From contig JBJEIY010000002.1 of the NCBI GenBank assembly GCA_051877515.1, positions 1 through 64,000 of the forward strand: a stretch of DNA of 64,000 bases. Reading direction: 5' to 3'. Under the pieces are notes generated by a model. It searched no databases, had not been told where the DNA came from, and saw only the letters and a program-made list of their open reading frames with translations. The DNA is from XBB1006 sp051877515 (lineage in GTDB: Bacteria > Bacillota > Clostridia > Lachnospirales > Lachnospiraceae). Made by a program: the position numbers and the translations under genes. Of this stretch, positions 24,248-33,369 are shown one piece after another; position 1 is the first letter of the stretch; each line of letters begins with the position of its first letter.

Positions 24248-25114
24248 CTACTGTGCTTTCCCCACGGAACCAAACAGTTCCATTTTATCTTTCACGGTCA
24301 CCTTGATCGCCTCAGTTCCCGGTGCCAACAGTTTTCTCGGATCATAGCCTTTGCCTTCCTGATCCTTACCTGCTTCAATGTATTCTCTGGTGGCAGCTGC
24401 AAATGCCAGCTGGCACTCTGTATTTACATTAATCTTGGATACTCCGAGAGAAATTGCCTTTTTGATCATCTCCGCCGGAATTCCGGTTCCTCCATGAAGG
24501 ACTAACGGCATGCCATTGGTAACCTCCTGAACAGCTGCCAGTGTTTCAAAATTCAATCCCTGCCAGTTTGCCGGATACTTTCCGTGGATGTTGCCAATTC
24601 CGGCAGCCAGGAAATCAATTCCCAACTCTGCTACTGCCTGGCATTCCTTTGGATCTGCACATTCACCCTGGCCTACAACACCATCCTCTTCGCCTCCGAT
24701 GGCTCCTACCTCTGCCTCCAGGGAGATTCCCTTTTCTTTGCAAATTTCTACAAGTTTCCTGGTGTTTGCCACATTCTCTTCGATGGGGGCATGGGATCCG
24801 TCATACATTACGGAGGAGAATCCTGCCTCAATGCATTTCAGGCAGGCATCATAACTGCCATGATCTAAATGCAGTGCAACCGGAACTGTGATCTGTAAAT
24901 CTTTCAACATTCCGTTTACCATTCCAACCACCACGTCATAGCCACCCATGTATTTGCCGGCGCCCTCTGATACACCCAGGATCACCGGGGATCTGTTTTC
25001 TTCTGCTGTCAGCAGAATTGCCTTGGTCCATTCCAGGTTGTTGATATTAAACTGACCTACTGCATAATGCTCTTTTTTTGCCTTTTCAAGCATTTCCTTT
25101 GCCGAAACTAACAT
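24248..25114 (-). CDS. fba: Class II fructose-1,6-bisphosphate aldolase
   Basis: A 288-residue zinc aldolase of glycolysis and gluconeogenesis. LHLDHGSYDACLKCIEAG holds the catalytic Asp and a zinc His; LEAEVGAIGGEEDGVVG is the typical acidic loop; GNIHGKYP and LVLHGGTGIP hold further zinc His residues; KINVNTECQLAF is the phosphate-binding end. ATG 25114 is preferred over 25168 because AGGAGG lies 8 bases upstream and homologues begin MLVS. Confidence 0.95.
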   Translation of the reverse strand: MLVSAKEMLEKAKKEHYAVGQFNINNLEWTKAILLTAEENRSPVILGVSEGAGKYMGGYDVVVGMVNGMLKDLQITVPVALHLDHGSYDACLKCIEAGFSSVMYDGSHAPIEENVANTRKLVEICKEKGISLEAEVGAIGGEEDGVVGQGECADPKECQAVAELGIDFLAAGIGNIHGKYPANWQGLNFETLAAVQEVTNGMPLVLHGGTGIPAEMIKKAISLGVSKINVNTECQLAFAAATREYIEAGKDQEGKGYDPRKLLAPGTEAIKVTVKDKMELFGSVGKAQ

Positions 25115-25136
25115 GTATCCATCCTCCTGACAATAT

Positions 25137-26057
25137 TTATTTCTCTTTATTAATATCTTTCTTTTCATTCTTTATCATAATGGGGATCTTGCGCGGATGA
25201 TTCTTGATATGTACATCCTGATACTGCCCGCCATACTCTCCATCCGTAGTCCATGGAGCAGGTTTTTCAAAATGAAATTCTGCTTCGGATGCTTTAAAAG
25301 AATAAACGTGCTTAAAATCCGCCTGCTGTGTCACAAGACATGCCAATGTCTCATTTAATTCGATGGGATTTTTCGGCATCCGGATCAGCATCACTTCAAA
25401 CACTCCATCATCCAGCTCCACATCCTTACCGCTTAATGCAGTCATTCCGCCTACGGATTTGGAATTGGATACCATGCCGTAAATCCACTCATCTTCATAA
25501 ACTTCGCCGTTAGCTTCCACACGGACATGATAGCTTTCAATCTGACCCAGCCTTTTTGCACCTTCCAGAATATAAGCCGCATGCCCCAGGATATTCTTCA
25601 ATCCCTGGTCCGTCTGATAGGACACGTCGGTGAAAATACCAAAAGCCGCAACATACACGAAAGTCTTTCCATCAATCTCCCCCACATCGCAGAAAAAAGG
25701 TTCTCCATTTACCGCAATCTCTGCTGCCCGGTACATATCCTTGGGGATACGCAGGGAACTGGCAAAATCATTGGTACTGCCCGCCGGAATGTACCCTAAT
25801 GCCACATGCAGGTCTTTTTTTATCATACCGGATACGGTTTCATCTAAGGTTCCGTCTCCTCCGCTGCACACGATATGATCGTAGCCCTCTCCATCCGCCA
25901 GGATCTTCTCATAAGCATCTGCCTGACACTGGGTAGGATAAGCGGTGACATCATAACCTGCCTTGGTGAAAGTATCGATGATCTTCAACAATTTTGTTTT
26001 TATCTGCTCTTTTCCCGAATGGGGATTGAACACGAATAATAGCTTTTTCTTCTTCAT
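25137..26057 (-). CDS. YegS/DgkB-family lipid kinase
   Basis: A 306-residue diacylglycerol kinase catalytic-domain protein. LFVFNPHSGK begins the nucleotide-binding part; VCSGGDGTLDETVSG is the GGDGT motif; LGYIPAGSTNDFASSL completes the site; DGVFEVMLIRMP marks the C-terminal beta domain. It probably recycles diacylglycerol from lipoteichoic acid or phospholipid turnover. It lies 19 bases after the HPr-like gene and ends just before fba on the same strand. Confidence 0.92.
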   Translation of the reverse strand: MKKKKLLFVFNPHSGKEQIKTKLLKIIDTFTKAGYDVTAYPTQCQADAYEKILADGEGYDHIVCSGGDGTLDETVSGMIKKDLHVALGYIPAGSTNDFASSLRIPKDMYRAAEIAVNGEPFFCDVGEIDGKTFVYVAAFGIFTDVSYQTDQGLKNILGHAAYILEGAKRLGQIESYHVRVEANGEVYEDEWIYGMVSNSKSVGGMTALSGKDVELDDGVFEVMLIRMPKNPIELNETLACLVTQQADFKHVYSFKASEAEFHFEKPAPWTTDGEYGGQYQDVHIKNHPRKIPIMIKNEKKDINKEK

Positions 26058-26076
26058 AACCGGACCAGCGGCCCCC

Positions 26077-26331
26077 TTATTTTCCCATAATAAACCTTGT
26101 TAGTTCTTCAACTGCAGCATCTTCATCTTCTCCATCCGCTACGATCGTCACTGTTAATCCGAAAACCAGGTCTAAAGTCATCATTCCCATAATGCTTTTG
26201 GCATTGATCACTTTGTTGCCGGTCTCAAGATATATGGAACTTGTATAACGATTCGCAAGCTGAACCAACTCTGCCATTGGCCTTTCTTCCCTTCCTGCAA
26301 AAATCGCTGCCTGAATTGTTTCTCTCTTCAT
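26077..26331 (-). CDS. HPr-like protein lacking the phosphorylatable His
   Basis: An 84-residue protein with the HPr fold. The active-site segment GLHARPA of HPr reads GREERPMA, so His15 is replaced by Glu and PEP-dependent phosphorylation is not expected. The regulatory serine is kept in NAKSIMGMM. This combination is that of Crh, which acts only through Ser phosphorylation by HprK; the kinase gene lies in the same gene run (30433-31371). AAGGAGG precedes the ATG. It is 12 bases downstream of whiA. Confidence 0.9.
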   Translation of the reverse strand: MKRETIQAAIFAGREERPMAELVQLANRYTSSIYLETGNKVINAKSIMGMMTLDLVFGLTVTIVADGEDEDAAVEELTRFIMGK

Positions 26332-26343
26332 GTATTTACCTCC

Positions 26344-27201
26344 TTATCCTCGTAGCTGATCCGCTATCTCGGACAATTTCCTTAGTCTGTGATTCACGCC
26401 CGATTTTCCCACCGGCGGATTCAGCATTGCTCCCAATTCTTTCAATGGGGCTTCCGGATATTGTAACCGGATCGTGGCAATCTGACTTAATGCCGGGCTC
26501 AATCCGTCCAGTCCCATGTGACGCTGAATGTATTCTATATCTTCAATCTGCTTTACCGCAGCACTTACTGTCTTGTTTATATTTGCTGTTTCACAGTTGA
26601 CCTTACGGTTCACACTGTTTCGGACTTCCTTGAGTATTCTGATGTTTTCCAAATCCATCAGGGAACTGTGGGCTTCCATCACATTCAGGGCATCCACGAT
26701 CTGGGCGCCCTCCTTCACATAAACCACAACATGTCCTTTTCGCGGGATGGTTTTCCCCTCAATGCCGAAAAACAGCAACTGTTGTTTTAACTGCTCCGCT
26801 TTCCCGTTGCTGCTGCATACGATTTCAAAATGGTATCCCTTCTCCGGATCCGTCACGGAACCTGAAGCAAGAAACATTCCACGGATATATGCCCGCTTAC
26901 AACAGCTCTTCTGTAAAAGCGTATCGTTTACCACCCATTCCCCGTCGGCCAGATCCCCGGTCTTTTGAAACTTTGACACCGGAAAACTGCGAGGCTCTGT
27001 GGGAAACGCTTTTTGCATTAACAGATCATACTTGTTCGCCAGGACCTCATTCTCTGTTTCCAGGCGAATCTCACAATCCTCTCCTGTATCCTGCATTTTC
27101 CCTAAACAGGACAAAATACCTGCCAGTTCTGCAATCTGGCAATGCCGTCCTCTCGGAATAATACGGGACAATTCTTCCTTTACATTGCCTGAAAATGACA
27201 T
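26344..27201 (-). CDS. whiA: DNA-binding protein WhiA
   Basis: A 285-residue protein with the WhiA layout: an N-terminal LAGLIDADG-like domain (AYIRGMFLASGSVTDPEKGYH) and a C-terminal helix-turn-helix (LSQIATIRLQYPEAPLKELG, VGKSGVNHRLRKL). In Gram-positive bacteria it affects cell division and chromosome segregation. It sits in the conserved rapZ-whiA-hpr order. Confidence 0.95.
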   Translation of the reverse strand: MSFSGNVKEELSRIIPRGRHCQIAELAGILSCLGKMQDTGEDCEIRLETENEVLANKYDLLMQKAFPTEPRSFPVSKFQKTGDLADGEWVVNDTLLQKSCCKRAYIRGMFLASGSVTDPEKGYHFEIVCSSNGKAEQLKQQLLFFGIEGKTIPRKGHVVVYVKEGAQIVDALNVMEAHSSLMDLENIRILKEVRNSVNRKVNCETANINKTVSAAVKQIEDIEYIQRHMGLDGLSPALSQIATIRLQYPEAPLKELGAMLNPPVGKSGVNHRLRKLSEIADQLRG

Positions 27202-27210
27202 ATACTAATC

Positions 27211-28083
27211 CTACTTTCTTAAGGCATCCTTAGGGATATCCCTGTGCTCTATCCGAAGTCCGTACTCCTTCTTGCCGGATATCCGCTTATATAACTCATT
27301 TGCCAGGGTAACGGAGCGATGTTTTCCTCCGGTACACCCAATACTGATCACCAGCTGATTCTTTCCTTCATCTATGTAGTGTGGGATCAGGAAATTCAGC
27401 ATATCCTCCAGTTTATCCAGGAACTGCCCTGCCTGGGGATACTGCATTACGAAATCCTGTATTTCCTTGTCATTTCCGTTTTTATATTTTAACTCCTCCA
27501 CATAATAGGGATTCGGTAAAAAACGCACATCAAACACCAGATCCGAATCTGTGGGAATACCATACTTAAAGCCAAAAGATACAATACTCACAAACAGGCT
27601 CTTAAAATCCTGGTTATTTACAAAAATCCTTTCCAGCTCAGCTCGTAACTCTCTGGTCAAAAGATGGCTGGTATCCATAATGTAATCGGCATGTTCTTTT
27701 AAGGCTGCCAGGTGGCTTCTCTCCTGGGCAATGCCATTTTCCACACGCTCGCCGTGAGCCAGAGGATGACTCCGTCTGGTTTCCTTGTAACGCTTGATGA
27801 GCACCTCATCATCTGCATCCAGGAAAAGGATTTCACAGGGCATGCGATTGTTACTCAGCCTTTTGAGCACCTCACAGGCCTGATCTAGATTTCTGGCATT
27901 TCGGATATCCACTCCCAATGCCACCTTTGAAAGCTCGGAGGCCGGATCAAAAACCAGCTCCGCAAACTTTTCGATCAACGGGATCGGGAGATTATCCACG
28001 CAATAGTAACCCAGATCTTCCATGATCTTTAACGCCGTCGTCTTTCCTGCTCCCGACATTCCTGTAAGGATCACAAATTTCAT
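27211..28083 (-). CDS. rapZ: RapZ/YvcJ nucleotide-binding protein
   Basis: A 290-residue P-loop protein. TGMSGAGKTTAL is the Walker A motif; CVDNLPIPL and GVDIRNAR are conserved; the C-terminal half has VSFGFKYGIPTDSDLVFDVRFLPNP and IGCTGGKHRSV, the RapZ C-terminal binding pocket. In E. coli it adapts GlmZ RNA for RNase E; in Firmicutes (YvcJ) the role is less clear. GGGAGG precedes the ATG. Confidence 0.95.
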   Translation of the reverse strand: MKFVILTGMSGAGKTTALKIMEDLGYYCVDNLPIPLIEKFAELVFDPASELSKVALGVDIRNARNLDQACEVLKRLSNNRMPCEILFLDADDEVLIKRYKETRRSHPLAHGERVENGIAQERSHLAALKEHADYIMDTSHLLTRELRAELERIFVNNQDFKSLFVSIVSFGFKYGIPTDSDLVFDVRFLPNPYYVEELKYKNGNDKEIQDFVMQYPQAGQFLDKLEDMLNFLIPHYIDEGKNQLVISIGCTGGKHRSVTLANELYKRISGKKEYGLRIEHRDIPKDALRK

Positions 28084-28098
28084 ATTCTGCCTCCCCTG

Positions 28099-29019
28099 CT
28101 ATTGAAACCTTCCTGCCATACGAACCTCAGGTACCAGTTCCACACCAAACTTCTCTTTCACGATTCTGCGGACATCCTCCATCAGCTGAACCACATCCTG
28201 TGCGGTGGCATCTTTGGCATTGATGACAAAGCCGCAGTGTTTCTCTGAAACCTGTGCTCCTCCTACACTGTATCCGGAAAGACCGGCATCCATGATCAGT
28301 TTTCCCGCATAATACCCTTCCGGCCGTTTAAAAGTGCTTCCGGCACTGGGATACTGCAGAGGCTGTTTTTCTGCCCGCTGTGCATTGAGCCGGCGCATGG
28401 TTTCCTGAATCTGCTCCCTGTCACCTGTATGCAGGGAAAGCACCGCCGACAGGACAATGTAACCTTTTTCCGGAATGATGCTGTGGCGGTATCCGAATTC
28501 CATCTGCTCTCCGGTCAGAACTACCTCTTCTCCTTCCGGGGTGAGGCAGGTTACCTCTTTTACCACCTGCTTCATCTCCCCGCCATAGGCACCGGCATTC
28601 ATGACCAGTGCACCGCCCAGACTGCCGGGTATCCCGGATGCAAATTCCAATCCGGTTAACCCCTGTTTTGCCGCAGCTGCGGCAATGGATGCCAGAAAAG
28701 CCCCTGCCTGTGCCGTGATATGGGTTCCGTCCACGGTAATATCTCCGGCCTGTTTGCCGATTTCCAATACCACACCGGGAATACCCAGATCACCAACCAG
28801 CAGATTACTTCCGTTTCCCATTACGAAACACGGAACCCCGAACTGCCGGCATAAGCCAACTACACCGGCAATCTGGTCTGCCTTCGGGGCGATATATAAC
28901 TCTGCAGGTCCTCCTATACGGAAGGTGGTATGCCTGCTCATAGGCTCCTGCTCGAGGATCTCGCAATCCGGAACAAGCTCTTTTAAACTGCACAATAACT
29001 CTCTGATCACAAATCTCAC
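28099..29019 (-). CDS. murB: UDP-N-acetylenolpyruvoylglucosamine reductase
   Basis: A 306-residue FAD enzyme that reduces UDP-GlcNAc-enolpyruvate to UDP-MurNAc. RHTTFRIGGPAELY and MGNGSNLLVGD bind FAD; GIPGSLGGALVMNAGAYGGEM and YRHSIIP are typical; PSAGSTFKRP carries the catalytic Ser and GLSGYSVGGAQVSEKHCGFVIN follows. Length is standard for the short type. It starts at GTG 29019; GTG 29010 has a better-placed AGGTGA and is a fair alternative. Confidence 0.95.
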   Translation of the reverse strand: MRFVIRELLCSLKELVPDCEILEQEPMSRHTTFRIGGPAELYIAPKADQIAGVVGLCRQFGVPCFVMGNGSNLLVGDLGIPGVVLEIGKQAGDITVDGTHITAQAGAFLASIAAAAAKQGLTGLEFASGIPGSLGGALVMNAGAYGGEMKQVVKEVTCLTPEGEEVVLTGEQMEFGYRHSIIPEKGYIVLSAVLSLHTGDREQIQETMRRLNAQRAEKQPLQYPSAGSTFKRPEGYYAGKLIMDAGLSGYSVGGAQVSEKHCGFVINAKDATAQDVVQLMEDVRRIVKEKFGVELVPEVRMAGRFQ

Positions 29020-29035
29020 CTTTGCGCTCTAATCA

Positions 29036-30433
29036 TTAAGCATTCTTTAAAAATGCAACATAGCCTGCCAGGGCTTCATATAAATCCACTTTGCTGATGG
29101 TCTCCCATGGTGCATGCATGCATAATACGGGAACACCGCTGTCGATGACATTCATATCATACTCAGCTAAAATATAAGCGATGGTTCCGCCACCTCCCTG
29201 ATCAACCTTTCCAAGCTCGGAAGTCTGGAAATATACTCCGTTGTCATCGAAGATCTTGCGAAGTTTTGCCAGGTACTCTGCGTTGGCATCATTGGAACCA
29301 CTCTTTCCTTTTACGCCTGTATACTTGTTAATACAGATTCCTCTTCCAAGGAATGCCGTATTCTTCTTCTCCATTACGGATGGATATAACGGATCATATC
29401 CCGCACTGACGTCGGAAGATAACATAAAGGAATTCTTCAATGCCCTGCGAACCTTCAGTTCACAATAATCGCCCATTAAATTCATCACTTCAGCAACGGT
29501 ATTTTCAAAAAATCTGGAAGTCATACCGGTAGCTCCGCAGCTTCCGATTTCCTCTTTATCTACCAGCAAACAGCAGCAGGTTCTTTCCGGTTTACCCAGA
29601 TCAAGCATTGCCCTGTAAGACGGATAAGCACATACTCTGTCATCATGTCCGTATCCTAAGATCATGCTTCTGTCAAATCCAAGATCTCTTGCCGGTCCCG
29701 CAGGTACAACCTCGATTTCTGCGGAAAGGAAATCTTCTTCCTCAACACCGTATTCTTTCTCAAGGATTTTTAAAATGTTTGCCTTTACTCTTTCTTTAAT
29801 ATCTTTATCATCGGCATCCTTTTCCGGTCCCGGAATGCTGCCTACCAGAACATCCAGGCTTTCACCTTCGATCACTTCACCGGCTTTCTTACCCATCTGA
29901 TCTCCGGATAAATGCACGAGAAGATCAGTTACACAGAATACCGGATCCTCCGGTTTCTCACCGATGTTTACTTTTACCACACTGCCGTCCTTCTTGGCAA
30001 AAACACCGTGCAGTGCCAGAGGCATGGTTACCCACTGATATTTCTTAACTCCACCGTAATAATGGGTATCCAGCATAGCAAAATCGGAATCCTCATACAA
30101 TGGGTTCTGCTTTAAGTCCATTCTCGGAGAATCCACATGGGCACCCAGAATATTCATTCCTTCCTCCAGTGGTTTCTTACCAATTACAAACAGTGCAATG
30201 GTTTTCCCCATATTGTTGGCGTATACTTTGTCTCCGGCTTTGAGAGAGCCCTTCCCCTTTATAAGCTCCTCAATATTCCGAAAGCCTTCTTTCTCAGCAA
30301 GACGAATGATCTCATCGATACACTCTCTTTCGGTTTTGCAGTCGGAAATGAATTTCTTATAATCATCCGCGAAATCCATTACCTTCTTCAGTTCTTTGCC
30401 CTCGTATTTCTCCCAGGCATTTTTTCTCTCCAT
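29036..30433 (-). CDS. M18 family aminopeptidase
   Basis: A 465-residue cytoplasmic zinc aminopeptidase. GAHVDSPRMDLKQNPL gives the first metal His and Asp; VDKEEIGSCGATG supplies the catalytic Glu pair; the C-terminal LCMHAPWETISKVDL contains the last His ligand. Its ATG overlaps the hprK stop by one base (TAATG), so it is translationally coupled to hprK. Confidence 0.92.
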   Translation of the reverse strand: MERKNAWEKYEGKELKKVMDFADDYKKFISDCKTERECIDEIIRLAEKEGFRNIEELIKGKGSLKAGDKVYANNMGKTIALFVIGKKPLEEGMNILGAHVDSPRMDLKQNPLYEDSDFAMLDTHYYGGVKKYQWVTMPLALHGVFAKKDGSVVKVNIGEKPEDPVFCVTDLLVHLSGDQMGKKAGEVIEGESLDVLVGSIPGPEKDADDKDIKERVKANILKILEKEYGVEEEDFLSAEIEVVPAGPARDLGFDRSMILGYGHDDRVCAYPSYRAMLDLGKPERTCCCLLVDKEEIGSCGATGMTSRFFENTVAEVMNLMGDYCELKVRRALKNSFMLSSDVSAGYDPLYPSVMEKKNTAFLGRGICINKYTGVKGKSGSNDANAEYLAKLRKIFDDNGVYFQTSELGKVDQGGGGTIAYILAEYDMNVIDSGVPVLCMHAPWETISKVDLYEALAGYVAFLKNA

Positions 30434-31371
30434 TATTCTTCCCCTTTCGTGTTCTTTTCTATGTTATTTTGTAGCCTTCGATACAATTCCTTAGCTGCAT
30501 TATAACCCATTTTCTTCTGGCGGTGGTTCACGGCTGCTACCTCAGCGATCACCGCCACATTCCGTCCCGGCCGGATGGGAAGTGACTGACATATTACCTT
30601 ATTGCCCAGAAACTCCACATATTCCTCTTCCAGTCCGATACGGTCAAATTCTCCGCCGCCCTTCCATTCAGACAGCTTCAATACCAGATCTATATTCTGC
30701 TTTTCCTTCACACTCTCAGCGCCAAAAAGCATCTTCACATCAATGATTCCGATTCCGCGCACCTCCAACAGGTTCTTGGTGATCTCAGGCGCGCTTCCCG
30801 ATAATGTATACTCATTGATCCGCCGGATCTCAACCGCATCATCCGCCACCAGACGATGCCCCCTGCGTACCAGCTCCAAAGCCGCTTCACTTTTGCCGAT
30901 CCCGCTTTCTCCGGTAATAAGAACTCCTTCTCCATACACATCTACCAACACCCCATGTACGGAAATACAGGGTGCCAGTTCTTCATTCAGATAATAGATC
31001 AGCTCCGCCATAAAGGCTCCGGTAGGCTTATCCGTTCCCAGAACGGGAATTTCATGCTCCGATGCAATGCGGATCAATTCTTCTTCCGGTTCCAATGATC
31101 TGGAAAAAATGATACAGGGCACATTATAAGTAAAAAGCTGCCGGTAAATATCCTTTCTTTCCTGCGGACTCAGTTTCATCAGGTAGGTATATTCCACCTT
31201 TCCGATGAGTTGGACACGGGTATCCTGAAAGTGCTCAAAGAATCCGGTAAGCTGCAACGCCAGACGGTTAATATCCGGTTCTACGATGTTCTTATCGGTA
31301 ATGTCCAGCTCAGTGGTAAAATTCTTAAGACCGAATCGTTTCTGAACATTACTTACATGTAATTCGCCCAT
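30433..31371 (-). CDS. hprK: HPr(Ser) kinase/phosphorylase
   Basis: A 312-residue bifunctional enzyme that phosphorylates and dephosphorylates HPr and Crh on Ser46 to control carbon catabolite repression. GITGESGIGKSEAALELVRRGH is split here as GESGIGKS (Walker A) and LVRRGHRLVADD; EVRGIGIIDVKMLFG is the HprK signature. ATG 31371 is chosen because AAGGAG lies just before it and homologues begin near here; 31407 lacks a ribosome site. Targets are presumably HPr elsewhere and the Crh-like protein in this run. Confidence 0.95.
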   Translation of the reverse strand: MGELHVSNVQKRFGLKNFTTELDITDKNIVEPDINRLALQLTGFFEHFQDTRVQLIGKVEYTYLMKLSPQERKDIYRQLFTYNVPCIIFSRSLEPEEELIRIASEHEIPVLGTDKPTGAFMAELIYYLNEELAPCISVHGVLVDVYGEGVLITGESGIGKSEAALELVRRGHRLVADDAVEIRRINEYTLSGSAPEITKNLLEVRGIGIIDVKMLFGAESVKEKQNIDLVLKLSEWKGGGEFDRIGLEEEYVEFLGNKVICQSLPIRPGRNVAVIAEVAAVNHRQKKMGYNAAKELYRRLQNNIEKNTKGEE

Positions 31372-31422
31372 ACAGCTCCTTCCTCTCCTGCTTCCAATTA
31401 TACCCATACTATCACTGCTAGT

Positions 31423-33312
31423 TTACCACATCCTGTCATCCTCTTCAACATGGAAAAAGTCATAAACTGATTGCGCAATAGCGGTATAAAACCCGTCAAC
31501 TTCTCTTAATTCTTCCACAGTTGCCTTCTTCAATTCCTCCAGGGAGGAGTATTTTTTCATCAGGGCCCTTCTTCTTTTCGGACCGATACCATCAATCTCG
31601 TCCAAAATGGATTTCACCTGATTCTTTCCCCGCAGACTGCGATGATATTCTATGGCAAACCGATGCGCCTCATCCTGCACTCTGGTAACCAGTTTAAATC
31701 CCTCACCGGAAGTATCCATAGGCAGCTCCTGATCATGGAAAAGCAGCCCTCTGGTACGGTGTCTGTCATCCTTCACCATTCCGCACACCGGGATCGACAA
31801 TCCCAATTCTTCCATCACCTTACAGGCAATGTTGACCTGGCCTTTTCCTCCATCCATCATAATAAGATCCGGAAAGCGGGAAAAACCGCCTGTTTCTCCG
31901 CGTCCTTTTTCCCGGTCTTCCTGCTGCTGCCGGATACCATGCTCAAACCGTCTGGTAAGTACCTCTCTCATAGAAGCATAATCATCCGGTCCCGCAACAG
32001 TCCGTAGTCGGAATTTCCGGTAATCACTTTTCCTGGGCTTTCCATCTTCAAATACCACCATGGAGCCTACACTAAGAAAACCGCTGATGTTGGATATATC
32101 AAAAGCTTCCACCCTGGTGATCTGTGGTAATCCCAGAAGATCTGCCAGTTCTTTCATGGCTCCCCTGGTGCGCTCTTCCTCCCGTTTTAACCGTTCCCGG
32201 TCTTTGCTTAAGATCAGTGCAGCATTCTGGGAAGCCAATTCCACCAGCTTCTCCTTCTGCCCGATCTTGGGTTCTAAAATACTGACTTTGCCGCCCCGCT
32301 TCTGGGACAGCCATTTTTCCAGCTCTTCATGGTTGTCCGGCATGCTGTCCACCATGATCTCTTTGGGTAAAAATGGTGTTCCGCCGTAATACTGGCTTAA
32401 AAAACTGCTCAGGATATCCTCTCTGGCATCGTCCGGTGCAATGTTCATGTAAAAATGCTCCCGGCCCATGAGTTTTCCGTCCCGGACAAAAAATACCTGT
32501 ACCACCGCATCTGCTCCATCCATGGCCAGGGCCACCACATCCCGGTCAGAAAGATCGGAATTGGTGATCTTCTGTTTCTGTGCCACCTGGTTCACACTGT
32601 TAAGCAGGTCACGATAAACGGCAGCCTCTTCAAACTCCATATTTTCAGAGGCCTGCTGCATCTTCTCCGTGAGCATCTTGCGAATCTTGTCGAAGTTGCC
32701 GTTTAAGAAATCCATGGCATCTGCCACGTTCTGCTGATAGGCCTCCTGACTGATATACCCCTGGCAGGGAGCATCACACTGCCTGATATGATAATTCAGA
32801 CACGGGCGCTGTTTTCCCATATCCCTGGGCAGACACCGGTTGCAACTGCGAATGTGATACAGCTTCTGCAACAGGGCAATGGTGTCCTTCACTGCTCCGG
32901 CACTGGTATAGGGACCGAAATACTTGGATTTATCCTTTTTCATCTGTCTGGAAAAAACCAGCCGGGGATAGGCATCCCCCAGAGTCACCTTAATAAAAGG
33001 ATAGGTTTTTCCATCCTTTAACATGGTGTTGTATTTCGGGCTGTGCTCCTTGATGAGGTTATTCTCCAGCACCAGGGCTTCCAGTTCCGAATCCGTTACG
33101 ATATATTCAAACCGGGATACCTGCGGCATCATTTTCTCGATTTTTGCCCGTCCGTCCGCGCCACGGCGGAAATACTGACGCACCCTGTTCTTTAAGGAGA
33201 TGGCTTTTCCCACATAAATGATCTCGTCGCTCTGCCCATGCATGATATAGACTCCCGGTTTTCCGGGAAGCTTTTTTAATTCTTCTTCAAAATTAAATTC
33301 CGTATTTGCCAT
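31423..33312 (-). CDS. uvrC: Excinuclease ABC subunit C
   Basis: A 629-residue nucleotide-excision repair nuclease. The N-terminal GIY-YIG domain shows PGVYIMHGQSDEIIYVGKA; a UVR motif (EFEEAAVYRDLLNSV) lies near residue 215; the C-terminal RNase H-like endonuclease domain contains VEAFDISNISGFLSVGSMVV and LIMMDGGKGQV with the catalytic Asp; a helix-hairpin-helix pair closes the protein (IDGIGPKRRRALMKKY). Full length for the family. Confidence 0.97.
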   Translation of the reverse strand: MANTEFNFEEELKKLPGKPGVYIMHGQSDEIIYVGKAISLKNRVRQYFRRGADGRAKIEKMMPQVSRFEYIVTDSELEALVLENNLIKEHSPKYNTMLKDGKTYPFIKVTLGDAYPRLVFSRQMKKDKSKYFGPYTSAGAVKDTIALLQKLYHIRSCNRCLPRDMGKQRPCLNYHIRQCDAPCQGYISQEAYQQNVADAMDFLNGNFDKIRKMLTEKMQQASENMEFEEAAVYRDLLNSVNQVAQKQKITNSDLSDRDVVALAMDGADAVVQVFFVRDGKLMGREHFYMNIAPDDAREDILSSFLSQYYGGTPFLPKEIMVDSMPDNHEELEKWLSQKRGGKVSILEPKIGQKEKLVELASQNAALILSKDRERLKREEERTRGAMKELADLLGLPQITRVEAFDISNISGFLSVGSMVVFEDGKPRKSDYRKFRLRTVAGPDDYASMREVLTRRFEHGIRQQQEDREKGRGETGGFSRFPDLIMMDGGKGQVNIACKVMEELGLSIPVCGMVKDDRHRTRGLLFHDQELPMDTSGEGFKLVTRVQDEAHRFAIEYHRSLRGKNQVKSILDEIDGIGPKRRRALMKKYSSLEELKKATVEELREVDGFYTAIAQSVYDFFHVEEDDRMW

Positions 33313-33330
33313 TTCTCTTAAAACCTCGTA

Positions 33331-33356
33331 ATGCCGGAGGCTCTTACCCCCGGCAT
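33331..33356. other. Hairpin between ftsH and uvrC
   Basis: ATGCCGGAGG and CCCCCGGCAT pair around a short loop, without a T tract on either strand. The arms are nearly the same words as the terminator at 4663-4690, in swapped order. It may be an RNA processing or stability element. Confidence 0.4.
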
Positions 33357-33369
33357 ATCTGATGGTTGC

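Noticed and set aside
22162..24505. Several plus-strand frames opposite glnN and fba
   Set aside because: They mirror strongly conserved coding sequence on the minus strand and have no family resemblance.
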